Shown one piece after another: positions 42,363 through 55,201 of a stretch of DNA of 64,000 nt. The notes beneath the pieces are model-generated. The model saw nothing but the letters and a program-made list of their open reading frames with translations. It had not been told where the DNA came from and searched no databases. Origin of the DNA: Volutella citrinella (lineage: Eukaryota; Ascomycota; Sordariomycetes; Hypocreales; Nectriaceae); NCBI GenBank assembly GCA_034401135.1, contig JAWZSP010000008.1, positions 2,976,001 to 3,040,000 on the forward strand, given 5' to 3'. Within the stretch, counting starts at the first letter, position 1. Each line of letters begins with the position of its first letter. The position numbers and the translations under genes are program-made.

Positions 42363-43169
42363 GTCATAGAGCGATAATCATTACAGTGGCACATAGTCGC
42401 TTGTCAATCACGGAACTCCGCTTAGTCTGATCAGCTTTTCGATCAAATACTTGCCTGTTACGTGAAAAGCTCCAGCGTTGATCGTACGATCAGTTGATGT
42501 TCGCACTACTCCATGGTGCGTCCACGACGGCAGCATGTTCGGATTAAGTCGTCGCCCCAGTGCTCGCAAGATTCTCCAGCATCAAGTCCAAAACAAATAC
42601 GGGGAAGCAAAGCGCAAGCTGGTACCATTGAAATACGAGACACGGGCCCATTGAACCAGAGAAAACCGAGATTAAGCACCCCAGTCCGCAAAGTCTTGGC
42701 ATCAGACCAGCCAATAAGTGGCCTTGGTGTCGGGCTGATCAAAGCCCCCGCCCTTTCGGGGTCCCGGGCTCCTGGAGAGGCCGTCAGTCCCGTCAGAGGG
42801 AGGCCTCGGGACACATCGGGCGGATCTTTGGCATCCGGGTTAGTCGATGATGGCAATGGCTGACGTTTGCGGAGGGCTTACGGGCCCGCGAATGACCTGG
42901 TGGACGACCTGGACTACTAAGCTCCCGCCCCATCCCGCTCCGCCCCCCATTCCGCTACATTGTCTCTAATTTTTAAAGTTGCCTACGGAACCGATCGCTT
43001 CCACGTGTGAGGTGCCAGCATATTTCGCATCTTGCCGCGTTTGTTTGACTCAGCACGGCGCGGATCCCTGCTCGACCCCCCGAAGTGTCACCTAATGCCA
43101 CGCGTACAAGACACAATTTTGCTACTTTTGTCGAATCACTGAATTTCGCCTTGCCCCCAGCCCCAGCAG
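42363..43169. other. Intergenic between tandem regulator genes
   Basis: 807 bases, no supportable exon. Overlapping open frames of about 116 codons on both strands (42506-42863) lack motifs and are probably chance frames in G+C-rich DNA. Confidence 0.45.
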
Positions 43170-44632
43170 ATGAAGCCCCCGATGCGACTTGGCTTGAAGA
43201 AGTCCCGCACAGGCTGTCTTCGGTGTAAAGCGCGCCGGGTCAAGGTGAGAGCAGCAGCCCTTGTCGCCCCGGAGCATAGGTTAATAGAGAGTTCGAGCCT
43301 AGTGTGACGAGCTGCGGCCATGCAGTAACTGCCTCCGCTTCGGCGTCGTCTGTAGTCTGACAGGCTCTCCCACGCCCGCGCCCACGCCCGCGCCCACGCC
43401 CACGCAGTCCGCAAGTGAGCCCATGGTAGCCGACCGTGATGCACCAACCAACGCCGACTCCACGTCGGAATCAGGAATAGAGTCCAGTGCATGGCCATCA
43501 ATAGATGCAGATCACGGCCTGTTCAGTGAAGCATGCGATCTGGTCATGCCAACAACACCATCGGGAGTGGAAATGCAGGTCATGATCAACCATGCTCCAC
43601 CAACTCAGACTTCAGGCGCGCCTCAACATTACTTGCCCATGACATGGTCGCAAGGCTTTCGTTTGATACACCATTACAGTACAGTCGTTTATTCCGACCT
43701 TGTCAGTGAACCACACCATGCGCATATATGGAAGGTGGTTGTGCCGGAAGCTGCATTTGCCCATGTGCGTTCTATGGAGGCTATTCAACCTGTTTCCCTA
43801 CCGATGCGCTAATACATAGCAGGAATTTCTAATGAATGGCTTGCTTGCCGTCTCGGCGCTTCATTACTCAATGACACATCCACAGCATCGGCAAGACTAC
43901 ATGGTCATCTCATCATACTATCAGAGCCTGGCTCTGAACCACTTTACTGCCCGACTCAACAACGTAGCCAACGAGGAGTTTGAGCCGTTATTCCTTCTAG
44001 GAAACTTGACGTTCTTTTTAAGTCTATGCACAATTGCAGATGCCCACAGCAGTAGACTGAGCACGCCAGCGAACGTGGCTCAGTCCTTCAGGCTGCTGCA
44101 TGGCATCAAAACTATTTGTGAGTCGGTACCAAAAGAAGAATGGAGCAAGGGCGGAGCTTTGGCTGCGTTGATACAGCCATGGCAACTGCCGACAAAGAAA
44201 AGACCCGGCCCCTTTCAGGGACGGATGGATTGCCTCCTTGAGCTAGCCCGTGGCTTGAACCCATCATTCGAAGCGATCAACACACAATCGGCTTGTATCC
44301 TTGCCATCGAATCATTAAGAAACACCTTTTCTACGACGAAAAATGATGTCACAGGGAAGCAGGCCACCTTGGTATGGATTTGGCCGATTACTTTGACGGA
44401 TATGTTTATCGATCTGATCGGTTCAAACCACCCCGTGGCTCTAATTACCCTAGCGCATTTCGCTGCCCTGGCAAGGTCTTTGGAGAATACGAACTGGATT
44501 GCCAGTATGTGGTGTGTGCAGGTGATTGATCTAATAGAGCAAGCACTGAGTAAAGAGTGGCACGAATGGGTTAGGTGGCCGCGAAAGAGCATTCTAGAAG
44601 GCATTGATGTTGACAATATGGAAAGCGTGTAG
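43170..44632 (+). CDS. Zn2Cys6 transcription factor
   Basis: Three exons (43170-43244, 43303-43764, 43823-44632) give 448 residues. The binuclear cluster is near residues 15-43 (SRTGCLRCKARRVKCDELRPCSNCLRFGVVC) and is interrupted by intron 1 after the second basic stretch, the commonest place in this family. A Thr/Pro-Ala-Pro repeat follows, then a Fungal_trans_2-type domain (FLMNGLLAVSALHYSMTHP, YQSLALNHFTARLNNV, FLLGNLTFFLSLCTIADAH). It lies tail to tail with the MFS exporter gene at 44905-46599, 272 bases apart, so it may control that transporter. Confidence 0.85.
43369..43405 (+). repeat. Tandem CCCACGCCCGCG repeat (12-base unit, about 3 copies)
   Basis: In-frame minisatellite within the regulator gene encoding a PTPAPTPAPTPT linker between the zinc cluster and the rest of the protein. 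Confidence 0.85.
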
Positions 44633-44904
44633 CTTGAGGCACTCTTCCCAAGTAATAAACCTATAGATGAGCGAGTATTATTTCAGAACTCCGAATTCAT
44701 CGCTATTATACTGCGCTGTGATATGTATTCTATCAATTTCTTAAACCAAAGAGCCTCAGATCTATCTAGTAGTGAGCTGTGTCTATAATGCCAAAAAGGG
44801 AACTCCGAAACATGATTGATGAGTAGTCAAATAAAGAAGATACCTTGCAGAATAATTGAAAAAATATAAAATGCCAATTAGCAGACTCAATCCCACGATC
44901 GCGC

Positions 44905-46599
44905 CTACAGATCCTTGATCTTGTATTTTGTCCTCAGCCTCTCACCATAGCGCACAATGAGAACAGGCGCCGGAATCATGGCAACCGCAATGAAACCTAG
45001 CATCGAGTTGCCCCATCCCAAGCCAAGCTTGTCATACATTCTCAAGCCGCAGAGTGGCAGCAGGGCACCCACAATAGAGCGAATGATGGTGTTGGCTGCC
45101 AAAGCCGAGGCAGCGTAAATCTCGAATGCGTCAACCAGGTAGACTGATGCCGCCATGAACAAGACAAGATTTCCTGTAATGGCACTGTCAGCTGAATCCT
45201 TTTCTATTTGTGGAGATGACTTACCAATGCCAATGACGGCCAATCCAACGATGGGTCCCATCCAGTGCGTCTTGTAGTCCGCGGTCCAACCGTAGATGAA
45301 AAAGCCAACGGGAAAGACGACTGAGGCCAGTGGCATGAGTTTGAGTCGCATCTCCGGCTTCAATCCATCAGACTTCATGTGCTTCTGGACTTCCCTGTTG
45401 CTGTCCCATGCGAAGAGACCCATGCCAATAAATGAACCAATTCCAAGACCGAGATAGACAAGACCAACGGTCCTAGTGCCGAATCCGTAAACCTGACCGA
45501 AGACGAAGGGTACGGAGGTGAAGAGCAGATAGAGGTAGCCGTAGACAACAGCGACATAGACGGCAAAGATGGCGCAGATGGGCGAGAAGAGCAGCAACCT
45601 GACGGGCCGCACAATCGACAGTTTGAACAGTCCCTTTGCAGTTAGTCCACGGTCCATCTTGGACTTGAGTTCCATATTGCCCGTCTCCTTGCGAAGCCTG
45701 GCGGCCTTTCGCTCTAGAATAACAGGGTAGTAGCTCTCCCTCATGGTGAAAAACATGGCAACGGTAATAAAGCCCTCGACGATGAGCATGACCCAAAAGT
45801 CCCACCGCCAACCCTTGGCATCGGTTAGGAAACCGCCAATGACGGGCCCGATGATGGGGCCCAGTAGAGGTCCAATAGTAAAGGCGGCCATGACGTTGGC
45901 TCGCTCCTCGGGGCGGAACATGTCGGCGATGCTTCCACCGCCAATGACCATGGGTGCGGCTCCAAAGGTGCCTGAGAAGAAGCGGAAGACGATGAGGGAG
46001 TCGAGAGTAGGCGCCACTGCGCAGGCGGTGATGAAGACGAGGAAAATGACGTTGCATCCATGGTACACGGGCACACGGCCAATCATTTCGGAGAGCGGCG
46101 AGACGAAGAGAGGGCCAAATGCGAATCCCAGGACGTAAACTGACACCACGAGTGCAGCAAGCTCGGTGTTGGAGCTGCCGAAATCTTGCATGAGCTTGGG
46201 GATACCGGGCGCGAAGATGGACGATGCCAGCGGGTCGACAAAGGTCAGCAGGCTGATGAGGCCGGCGTTGATGTATCTTCGCGAGTTGGGCCAGTTCCAT
46301 GGGTGTTCGGGGTCGTCTTCGCCGTCCCAGTCGACAATGTTCGGGCCCGTGGGCCAATTCTCGGTGCCGTCACTGCCCATAATCTTGGTTGTCCTGTCGG
46401 GGGCGACGTCGGCGGGGGGTGTAGGTGGCGTCAAGGTGCTCTCGGCAGTGCTCGAGTCGGAGGTCGGTCTTTGGGCCTTTTCGAGGTCATTTTTGTCGAC
46501 ATCGTCTTTAACGACATCTAGCGTGTATGTAGAGTTGAACTTCGTGCTGGTGCCCTCGTCTGTGGCGTTCTTCTCTGCTCCGCATGTCAGCGATGCCAT
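44905..46599 (-). CDS. MFS multidrug/polyamine-type transporter (DHA1)
   Basis: Two exons (46599-45225 and 45173-44905) give 547 residues. A 51-base stop-free intron (GTAAGT...ATTACAG) must be removed to restore VIGIGNLVLFMAASVYLVDAFEIYAASALAA. The protein has a polar N-terminal tail of about 100 residues, the DPEHPWNWP motif, twelve predicted membrane segments, GPLFVSPLSEMIGRVPVYHGCN (motif A region), RFFSGTFGAAPMVIGGGSIADMF and GPLLGPIIGPVIGGFL (motif C of antiporters). These are typical of DHA1 drug:H+ antiporters such as the Flr1/Tpo1 group in the plasma membrane. Upstream regulator candidate: the Zn2Cys6 gene at 43170. Confidence 0.9.
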   Translation of the reverse strand: MASLTCGAEKNATDEGTSTKFNSTYTLDVVKDDVDKNDLEKAQRPTSDSSTAESTLTPPTPPADVAPDRTTKIMGSDGTENWPTGPNIVDWDGEDDPEHPWNWPNSRRYINAGLISLLTFVDPLASSIFAPGIPKLMQDFGSSNTELAALVVSVYVLGFAFGPLFVSPLSEMIGRVPVYHGCNVIFLVFITACAVAPTLDSLIVFRFFSGTFGAAPMVIGGGSIADMFRPEERANVMAAFTIGPLLGPIIGPVIGGFLTDAKGWRWDFWVMLIVEGFITVAMFFTMRESYYPVILERKAARLRKETGNMELKSKMDRGLTAKGLFKLSIVRPVRLLLFSPICAIFAVYVAVVYGYLYLLFTSVPFVFGQVYGFGTRTVGLVYLGLGIGSFIGMGLFAWDSNREVQKHMKSDGLKPEMRLKLMPLASVVFPVGFFIYGWTADYKTHWMGPIVGLAVIGIGKSSPQIEKDSADSAITGNLVLFMAASVYLVDAFEIYAASALAANTIIRSIVGALLPLCGLRMYDKLGLGWGNSMLGFIAVAMIPAPVLIVRYGERLRTKYKIKDL

Positions 46600-47997
46600 C
46601 TCCGATGGGGACAGCGGGTTGCCATACCTGGATCAAGCGCCATCTTTGCTGGCTGTGGGCCTCGCCGTTTAACAAAATAACAAACCGTGATGAGAAAGGG
46701 CCAAGAAAAAAAGAGACTCTGGAAGGTCTATGCAAGTCCCCGGCGAACGCAGGTTGTCGTCGATCCAACTGACGGCACATCAAAGGGCGGTCGATTAAAT
46801 ATTAAATTGACTGCCACAGCGCACAGGACGACCCCAAACATACGAGTCGCCAGTGAAGGGATGCGAGAGCGGTCGCTTTTCCCATGCGCAGACCCACCGA
46901 CAGGGGTGGTACCATGGGGGTGGTGCGCTGCGCTCACTCGCTTCTAGATGGATTATTATTATTAGGGGCCAAACTGGCCAGACGCCAGATTAACTACGTC
47001 TCCTTTTCCTGCTACGGCTTGTCAAGGGACGGCGCGCAGCCCCCTCCGAGGGACATCTCCGGAGCCTATCTAGTCCCCGATCCCCAGGACCCCGTGGGTT
47101 TTATGCGGACCCCAGTAGGCCAGCGCTGCCAGGAGCCGTAGAATACCCACGGCGAGTGGCCTGAGCTGGTGGTGGCCTTGAGTCGGTGTGTTGGCACTGC
47201 CGAGAGGCATCCGGTGGGATCGATTATCAATCCGAAGAAAATGTACAAGTGTCATATCGGGATGGTGGTGATGAACCACAGCTCCACGGTCTCCAATACT
47301 CTCGAGGGCCAGCTGGGGTCAACTACGTTCAAGAATCCGAGCAGATCGCCCCTGAATCCGAAAATCTCCACAACAGGCAAGAATCGCCCACTGAATAACC
47401 AGCAGCGCCAACGGCTCATTGATCGCGGTCTTCGACGCACCGCAAAAGAGTCGGGCCCATAAGGCAACCCGCCCCGAATCTCACATTTTCACCGAGAGCC
47501 CGGTCAGCTCACCCTCACCAGATGCCCTCATCCTTTCCATGCCAGAAGCGAGACGGAGTAAGCTGAGCGCGAGCGCCAAGACGCCAAGAACTGGCGGTTC
47601 AGCCCCGCCAATCGGGGAAGCTAGAACCCGAGCAGCAGGCCGGGAATAAAAAGTTTAGTGCTTTGAGACCGGGGCCTCAGACGCATGTCATAATGAGTCA
47701 GTTGGGTGTGTGTGGCCACTGCAGGGTAGGGCTCGAAGAAACGATCGCGCTTTTATGAGTGAGATCTGGTCGTCGCGCAGCTAGATAGACTGGGGCATAT
47801 TTCCGTGGTTGGAATATGCGAATTGGGGGGTAAATTGGGCGGTAGTTTGTAGCTTGTGATCTACTGAGGTAAGGTGGGTGATGCATAAAGTCGGTTCACT
47901 GTTCTGCAAATTTCCACTGAGACATGCGTTGGGCAGTCATATCCATTGAAGCATAACGTTTTTAGGGTGTGCTAGTGAAACATTCAAAAACTCTAAT
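46600..47997. other. Intergenic, no gene found
   Basis: About 1.4 kb between the MFS promoter and the 3' end of the next regulator gene. Several open frames of 60-97 codons occur, none with motifs or splice structure. Nothing else recognised. Confidence 0.45.
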
Positions 47998-50442
47998 TCA
48001 TAGGTCCTCTTCTAGCATCATAAAAAGCTGTTGGCTGTGGTCAAACCAAGATTGTAGCTCGCTCGGACCCCCCTCAAGGCTAGCCAGCATCTCCCCCATC
48101 TGCGCATCTTGATTTGGAGCCTCCAGAAATCCGGACGTCAATGGGACCCCGGAATTGTACACTCCAAGCTCGTTTACAAACATATTAAAGGGCGTGTTGA
48201 GGCTCTGGGGCATTTGCGACTCCTGTGGATGAGATTCAATGTACCTACACGCAAAGTCGTACATGAGGTTATACAACCGCAGCTGCTTTCTGTACGCCAC
48301 AGGTACACTGGGCGGAAGCAGTCGCAAAAGATCAACTACCGCAACGAGCTGCTGGAGCTGAGTAGCATCGGACGTCTCGATAGCGTGGCAAAAGACGACG
48401 AAGAATGGCACAAAGGGAGACCCAACCACAGCCCTAATCATCAACAGTCGGCTCGTCATTCCTCAATGATGGACAAGAAGGTACTCACCATTGTACGTAA
48501 AGCTCCACCACTCTGGCTTCCGATTTTTGTAGGAGGGATATACATGTCTTTTGCGCTTCCAGACACTCTTGTGCGGCGGCGAGGCACTCCACTCCAAAGG
48601 CGGAGCTTGAGCCAGGCGGAGGCGGGATGGCTCGGTAGACTAGCGTCAAGATGGAGAGATTGGAGACCTTGTCAGCCTCGTATAGAATTTCATAAACGGT
48701 GTCACCGAATATATCACGGAGCATGTCGGCGTGGAAGGAATCCTACGTTATGCCCTGGTCAGCGTCATGTCTATGTGATGAGGGAAGTTGCTTACCTTTG
48801 CAGGTGAAATGGCGCACGCGGCATTGGCTTCCTCTACGAGTAACCTGGCCCGGCGGACCCTTTCATCGACAGGCAACGCATATGATGCAGGATTGAACAG
48901 ATTCTCGTACATCTTGCCCTGTACGCGCGCTATATAGATCCATTTCAGGACGGCAGAGTGGCAAAATTCGGTGAAAGCGTTGATAGGCACCTCTAGAGGC
49001 GCAGTGATGCAATCATCTCTGAGTAGGGATGGTCGATTGAGGCGCATAGAGACGTGTTGCTCGTACGCATAAAGAGTCCAGAACAGGTAGAGCCGTCGTT
49101 CTCGACTGACATCGGAGTGCTTTGGATTGGCGCGGTGGTAGCCAAGCGTCAGGCACATGAGTGCTGCGGCGGAAATGTAGCTAGACGCCCGGGACATATG
49201 GAATTCCTCCATGTAGAACTCGCCCTATAATACCTGGTGAGACTCTCAATACTCTGAGGGGGTGCTGGGTCACGCGAACCGTCATGAGCAGTGCTAGCAC
49301 ATAGTCGTATGACGCAGGTAGATTGAAGGGGAGCTTGGCAACTACCAAGCGGAAGTTCTTCCGGCATAGAGCCCTGAGCGCATGGAACTCAGTCTTGCGA
49401 TCCGGGTCTGCGTCAATGTTACCGCACTCGTTGAACAGTCTCTCGAGCCCGGCATAGACAATGATGGAGTCGGCAAGAGAGGGGTTACCAGAGTACACAT
49501 TCATGAAATAGTCCACAAACTGGCTGACGCTCTCGATTCCCGCGCACCAGAGAAATCGAAGCGAGTTAGAGGCTACAGAGCTGTTAGTTGCATGCATGTT
49601 GTAGCGCGCCAGCCCCAAGGCATCGCGTCCCTACTTTTTAGCTGCTGGAGTGCCGCCATGGCAATTTCCATCGGGGGCTTCTGCAAAGGTTCGCCATCGG
49701 GCTCGATGGAGGCGACGCGTGTCTTGGCAGTCGGCTTGCGGCTCTCAGCATTGCTGATGAGACGCTGGATCTCGTCGAGTCTGGTGGCGACGTCGTGCGG
49801 GACTGGTCGAGTGCGGTCCTTTTCCACGACCTGCTGGGCAAAGCTTGTAGCATACGCAGCTTGCTCCGTTAGCCCAGGGTCCTCCTCCTCGTCATCCGAG
49901 GCCGATGCGGTGTCCTGGTCATTGCCGTGGGCCGAGTACAGGGTCGATGCGTATGTCTTGGGGGGGATGGAGAGCTGGTGGTTGCCGTCACCGCCGAGGA
50001 CAAGAGATAGATTGTCAAGCTTCCTGGATATTTCATCAAGTTTGTGCTCGCTGGGAACACGTCAGCGGGAACTGGGCCAGGAGATGGTGTAGTGGCGGGC
50101 GTGGCTGCGTACTAGGCGCTGGACACGACAACCCGTTGCCGCTTCCGCCGGGGCTTGAAGCCTGCCGGATACGAGCATACGAGATTCTTCTGCGTGCAGG
50201 GCCCACAGGGGTCTTCACGGTCGCATCGGATCTGGAATAGCCATTAGCCGGGATGAGACAGCCCCTAATGTGTAATGTGTGCGGTGCGACATGTACCTTG
50301 CGCTGTCGGCACTGGTCGCACTGTGATTCCGAGCACTGCATTAGCTACCAAAGTTCCATGTTGAGCGATCCTTCACAAGGGTGAATACGACGACTTGCCG
50401 AGAGCTTGTGTGGATAAGCCGCTGGTGAGGCCGTTGCGGCAT
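47998..50442 (-). CDS. Zn2Cys6 transcription factor next to the ABC transporter
   Basis: Exons 50335-50297, 50231-50113, 50050-49635, 49572-49280, 49224-48796, 48742-48489 and 48433-47998 are well supported. They encode [35 protein letters not shown] (zinc cluster), a coiled linker (YEHKLDEISRKLDNLSLVLGG), an acidic patch, and a fungal transcription factor domain (EFYMEEFHMSRASSYISAAALMCLTLGYHR, RRLYLFWTLYAYEQHVSMRLNRPSLL). The first exon is uncertain: ATG 50442 to 50395 joined through a GTCGTC donor fits frame and intron length (59 bases), giving about 677 residues. The gene is divergent from the ABC transporter, so it is a candidate regulator of it. Confidence 0.78.
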
Positions 50443-50962
50443 CTTTTTGCTGCGGCGAAACGCCGTCGTTGACGTCCATCTTGCGCGACGGGCGGCAACT
50501 CGGGTGATTTGCAGGTCCGACAGAAAGAGAAACCGCAGGCAGCAGCAAGGTGAAGAAGCAAGATGGGATTGTCGCTGGAATGCGGCTTAGGTATGCACCG
50601 TCCCGTTGTAAGCGTCGTCATAGGCAGTCAAGCGCGCACCGCACCGCATCCCGCGCGACGCGGGCGCGGGGAGAAGACTCAGAAGAGTGGGGCGGACTCT
50701 CGGACTCTCCGAGACGCCTTCAGCCTTAAGTGCTGCGCGCTTGTGTGATGATGTGCTGCCGCATTTTCGGACCCTGGAAACCCGCTGCCCGAGCCAAGGA
50801 AACTTGGCCAAGAAAATGCAGTCGCGGCAAGGAAGCAATAAAAGGAGTCATGGCCGCCCCGTTCGGATTCCAGGTAGTTCTCGGTTGTCAATACGTTCGC
50901 TCTTTTGCCATTCCCTTGTTCCTCCTTCTTCGCTTCGACATTGAATTGCCCGCCTCTGTAAT
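50443..50962. promoter_or_regulatory. Divergent promoter, regulator / ABC transporter
   Basis: 520 bases between divergent starts, with a CGG-N5-CCG palindrome (50701-50711) almost exactly in the middle. Confidence 0.55.
50698..50714. promoter_or_regulatory. Palindrome TCTCGGA-CTC-TCCGAGA (CGG-N5-CCG)
   Basis: Perfect 7-base arms around CTC. It contains CGG and CCG separated by five bases, the classic form of a Zn2Cys6 dimer site, 249 bases before the ABC start and about 256 from the regulator start. Confidence 0.5.
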
Positions 50963-53900
50963 ATGGCATCCGACATTCGGGAAAAGGACACCGCGGTGCC
51001 CATTCGGGAGGATGCGACGGAAAATGAGGCGCCGCAGAAGCAGCCGTCGGCCTTCAAGGCTTACTTGGTAGGTGGCGTTTTGCGGGCGGGCTGACCCCTG
51101 GTACTGACTCCAACACTCGCAGAGGATCTTCACCTACGCCCGGCCAGTCGACAGATTACTGCTTGCTCTCGGTCTCTTGGGCGGAATCGGCTCTGGCGTG
51201 GCGCTGGCCATGGTCAACCTGGTCATGGGCAACTTCATCAGCGTCATGCAGAGCTTGATTACCGGCACCCCTCCAAGCAACTTTATGTCCGAAGTTAGCA
51301 AGAATTCGTAGGTTAATCCTTAGGCTACACTACAGTGTCATTTGTGCTGATGCCCAACCCCAGTCTCTACTTTGTCTACGTCGGCATCGCTCGCCTTGTC
51401 TTCACCTACATCTACTCGTCGCTGCTCACATATGTCGCCTATCACATCACACGAAACCTTCGATACGAGTACCTCCGCGCTGCATTGCGACAAGAAGTCG
51501 GGCACTTTGATGGCGGATCCCTTGGTTCCGTCTCGATGCAGGCTACCGTCAACGGCCGACTGATCCAGAGCGGCATCGCAGAGAAGCTCGGCCAAGTCTT
51601 CCAAGCTGTAGCGACCTTTGTGGCGGCCTTCATCATCGCCTTTGTTTCGCAATGGAAGTTGACCCTTATCCTGTCATGCATGGTCCCTGCATTGCTTGTG
51701 GTCGTTGGCGTTGCTGGAACCATCGACGCCGGCATCGAGACTGGGATGCTGAAAATCTACGGGCAGGCTGCCTCCTTTGCCGAGGCGACCCTGTCGAGCA
51801 TTCGCACCATCCACGCGTTTGGCCTCGAAAGCACCCTCATGAAGAGCTACTCGACCTTCCTCGACAACGCCTACACCTTGGGCCTCAAGCGAAACTATCT
51901 GTACGCCGTCATGTTCGCGTCAGAGTACTTCATCATGTACGCCGGCATGGGATTGGCTTTTTGGCAGGGTATCAGTATGATTGTGAGGGGAGAGGTCGCC
52001 GACTTTGGAACCGTATTTACTGTTCTCTTCTCTGTTATCATTGCCTCTTCGACACTCACTGCCCTGGCGCCCAACCTGGTCAACTTTGCCAGGGCTGCTA
52101 CGGCTGCCTCTGAGCTCTTCGACCTGATCGACAGAAAGTCCAAGATTGACTCCTTGGACAAGAGCGGCGACACGTTGGACAGCTTGCAGGGCACTATCGA
52201 TATTTCCCATCTTACCTTTAGCTATCCGACGCGGCCCAACGTTACGGTTCTGGATGACTTCAACTTGTCCATTCCGGCTGGCAAAGTGACCGCCTTGGTG
52301 GTATGCAATCTCTGCTCTTTTAACCAACGCAATGCTGACATGTTTTAGGGCGCCAGTGGCTCGGGTAAGAGCACCATCGTCGGCTTAATCGAGAGGTGGT
52401 ACTCGCCCAACTCTGGCAAGATCCTCCTCGACGGCCGCAGCATCGATGAGCTCAACATTCACTGGCTGCGGACCCAGGTGCGGCTCGTGCAACAAGAACC
52501 TGTGCTCTTCAACGGAACGGTACTCGAAAACATCTGCCACGGCCTCGTCGGCACCGAGTGGGAGTTTGAGTCGGCGGAATGCAGGCTTGCCAAGGCTCAG
52601 GAAGCAGCCAAGACGGCCTTTGCTCACGACTTCATCATGGACCTCCCGCAGCAGTATGACACTCGAGTCGGTGAACGAGGCGGACTCCTTTCCGGCGGCC
52701 AGAAACAGAGAATTGCCATCGCACGTAGCATCATTTCCAACCCCAAGATCCTGCTCCTCGACGAAGCTACCAGCGCCCTCGATCCTCACGCCGAGGGCAT
52801 TGTCCAGAAAGCACTCGACGCTGCTTCCAAGAACCGCACTACCATTACCATCGCGCACAAGCTCCGAACGATCCGAGACGCTCACAACATTGTTGTGATG
52901 AGGCAGGGCAGGATTGTCGAGCAGGGCCAGCACGACGAACTCGTGGCCAAGGGCGGCGCGTACTCGACGCTGGTCAAGGCACAGGATCTTTCGCCCACCA
53001 ACGCAGAGGGCAGCCAGGACGACGGCTCTACGACCGACGAGGAGCAACACGTCAGGAAGATGGAGACTCTGGGCCAAATGAAGACGTCCGAGGCCAATCG
53101 ATTAGCTGCCAAGCACAGTCACCAGGACTACGAGTCGTCCGAAAAGTCTGGCCTTCTCAGTGTCCTTGTGAAGCTGGTGGCGACTACCCCAGAGCTCCGC
53201 AACTGGTACATTGCGACAGTTACTTTATCTGCTTTAGGTGGTGAGTATCATTGAGCCGTTCTCATTCCCTCGAGGCATTGCTGACCGTTGTAGCCGGCGT
53301 GTACCCTGGCCAAGGCTTCCTGCTGGGCAGCATGATGGACATTTTTAAGGGCAACAACATGCAAAAGGACGGCAACTTTATTTCTCTCATGTTTTTTGTC
53401 ATGTCCCTTGCCATCATGATTGTGTACGGACTGCTGGGCTGGAGCACCAACGTCGTAGCTCAGGTGAGTGAGAGTCGACTCCATCAGCAACTGAAACCAA
53501 ATGACTGACCTCCTTGACAGACATTAAGCAGGAGAGTGCGGCGCGAGCTGCTCCAGGGCTTCTTCCGCCAGGACATTGCCTTCTTTGACCGCCCCGAAAA
53601 CACCACCGGATCTCTCACTAGCAAGGTCGACAGCTACGCCCAGAGCATCCTCGAGCTCATGGGCTTCAATATCTGTCTGGTCATTATAGCAGCGCTCTCA
53701 GTCATCGTTTGCGGCATCATCTCTATTGTCATCTCCTGGAAGCTTGGCCTCGTCGGAGTACTCGCGGGAATGCCACCCATTGTCCTTGCTGGCTATGCCC
53801 GCATCAGGCTTGAGACGAGCATGGACGCGCGAACTGACGCAAAGTTCTCCACCAGCGCCTCCATTGCCTCGGAGAGTGTCACGGCCATCCGAACCATTTC

Positions 53901-55201
53901 GTCTCTTGCGCTGGAAGAGGATGTGTTGCGCCGGTACTCTGCTCAACTCGACTTTGCTGTGAGGGAGTCGACCTTGCCGCTCTTCAACGTCATGATTTGG
54001 TACTCGCTCACCCAGTGCATCGAATACTTCATCCTTGCCTTGGGTTTCTGGTATGTATCCTCCACAGGTATATGGAATTTGCTGACGATTGTGACACAGG
54101 TGGGGATCGAAATTGTTGTATGAAGGGCAAGTCACCATGTACGGGTTCTTCGTATCCTTCATGACCGTCTACTTTGCCGGCCAGGCCTCGGGCCAGATCT
54201 TTGGCTTCTCCAGCAGTAAGTGATCCAAAACTCGGGCATGATTACACTAGTTAACAGCGTCAGGCTTCACCAAGGCTACGGCAGCGGCCAACTACTACTT
54301 CTGGATGCGCCAATTGCTTCCGAACGTTCGGGAGACTGAGGAAAACAAGGGCAAGAAGCCGCGAAAGGACTGTGATTCGTACGACTTCCAGAGCGTCGAG
54401 TTTGCGTACCCTCTGGCTCCCAAGAATCGGGTTCTCAAGGGTATCAGTCTCAAGGTATGTGCACCTCGACAAGAGTGATACGGATGTGATGGCTGATGCA
54501 ACCCCTAGGTCGAGCCTGGTCAATTCGTTGCATTCGTTGGCGCCTCTGGCTGCGGCAAGAGTACAATGATTGCCCTTCTCGAGCGATACTACGACCCTAC
54601 AAATGGATCCATCGTCATTGATCAACATGATACGCTGGAAAGCCTCAGCCCGGTCGAATACCGCAAGCACGTCTCACTTGTGCAACAAGAACCCACACTG
54701 TTCCCCGGCAGCATCCGAGAGAACATCGCCATGGGATCTGTCCACGACACGAGCGAGGGATTCCAGCAAGCCGACAACAAGACCATCGAGGCAGCCTGTC
54801 GCGCAGCCAACGCTTGGGACTTTGTCAGCTCTCTCCCTGACGGCCTAGCTACCATGTGCGGCACCAGCGGAAGTCAACTCTCCGGTGGCCAGAGGCAGCG
54901 CATCGCCATTGCACGAGCACTAATCCGAAACCCGCGTGTCATCTTGCTAGATGAGGCGACGAGTGCGCTGGACACGGAGTCTGAGCGAATTGTGCAGGCG
55001 GCGCTGATGGATGCTGCGGCCTCGTCGGCTCAGATCACCATTGCCGTTGCCCATCGACTCTCAACCATCCGCCACGCGGACCAGATCTTTGTCTTCTTCG
55101 GCGGCAGGATTGCTGAAGCGGGTACTCATAACGAACTTGTCGCCCAGGGAGGCATGTACAAGGACATGTGTGAGGCTCAGAGCCTTGATGTTGCGGTTTA
55201 A
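50963..55201 (+). CDS. Full-length ABCB-type multidrug transporter
   Basis: Nine exons (50963-51067, 51123-51307, 51364-52300, 52349-53240, 53294-53463, 53521-54050, 54100-54215, 54258-54454, 54509-55201) give 1274 residues with the order TMD1-NBD1-TMD2-NBD2, the P-glycoprotein/MDR1 layout. NBD1 has Walker A GASGSGKST (about residue 410), signature LSGGQKQR, Walker B ILLLDEATSALD and H-loop IAHKL. NBD2 has Walker A GASGCGKST (about 1054), signature LSGGQRQR, Walker B VILLDEATSALD and H-loop VAHRL. Both sites look catalytically complete. It is expected in the plasma membrane as an ATP-driven exporter of lipophilic compounds. Context (P450, ALDH, ADH downstream; regulator upstream) suggests efflux of aromatic toxicants or their products. 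Confidence 0.93.

Noticed and set aside
42506..42863. Overlapping frames of about 116 codons on both strands
   Set aside because: Mirror-image frames in G+C-rich DNA, without motifs, splice signals or context.
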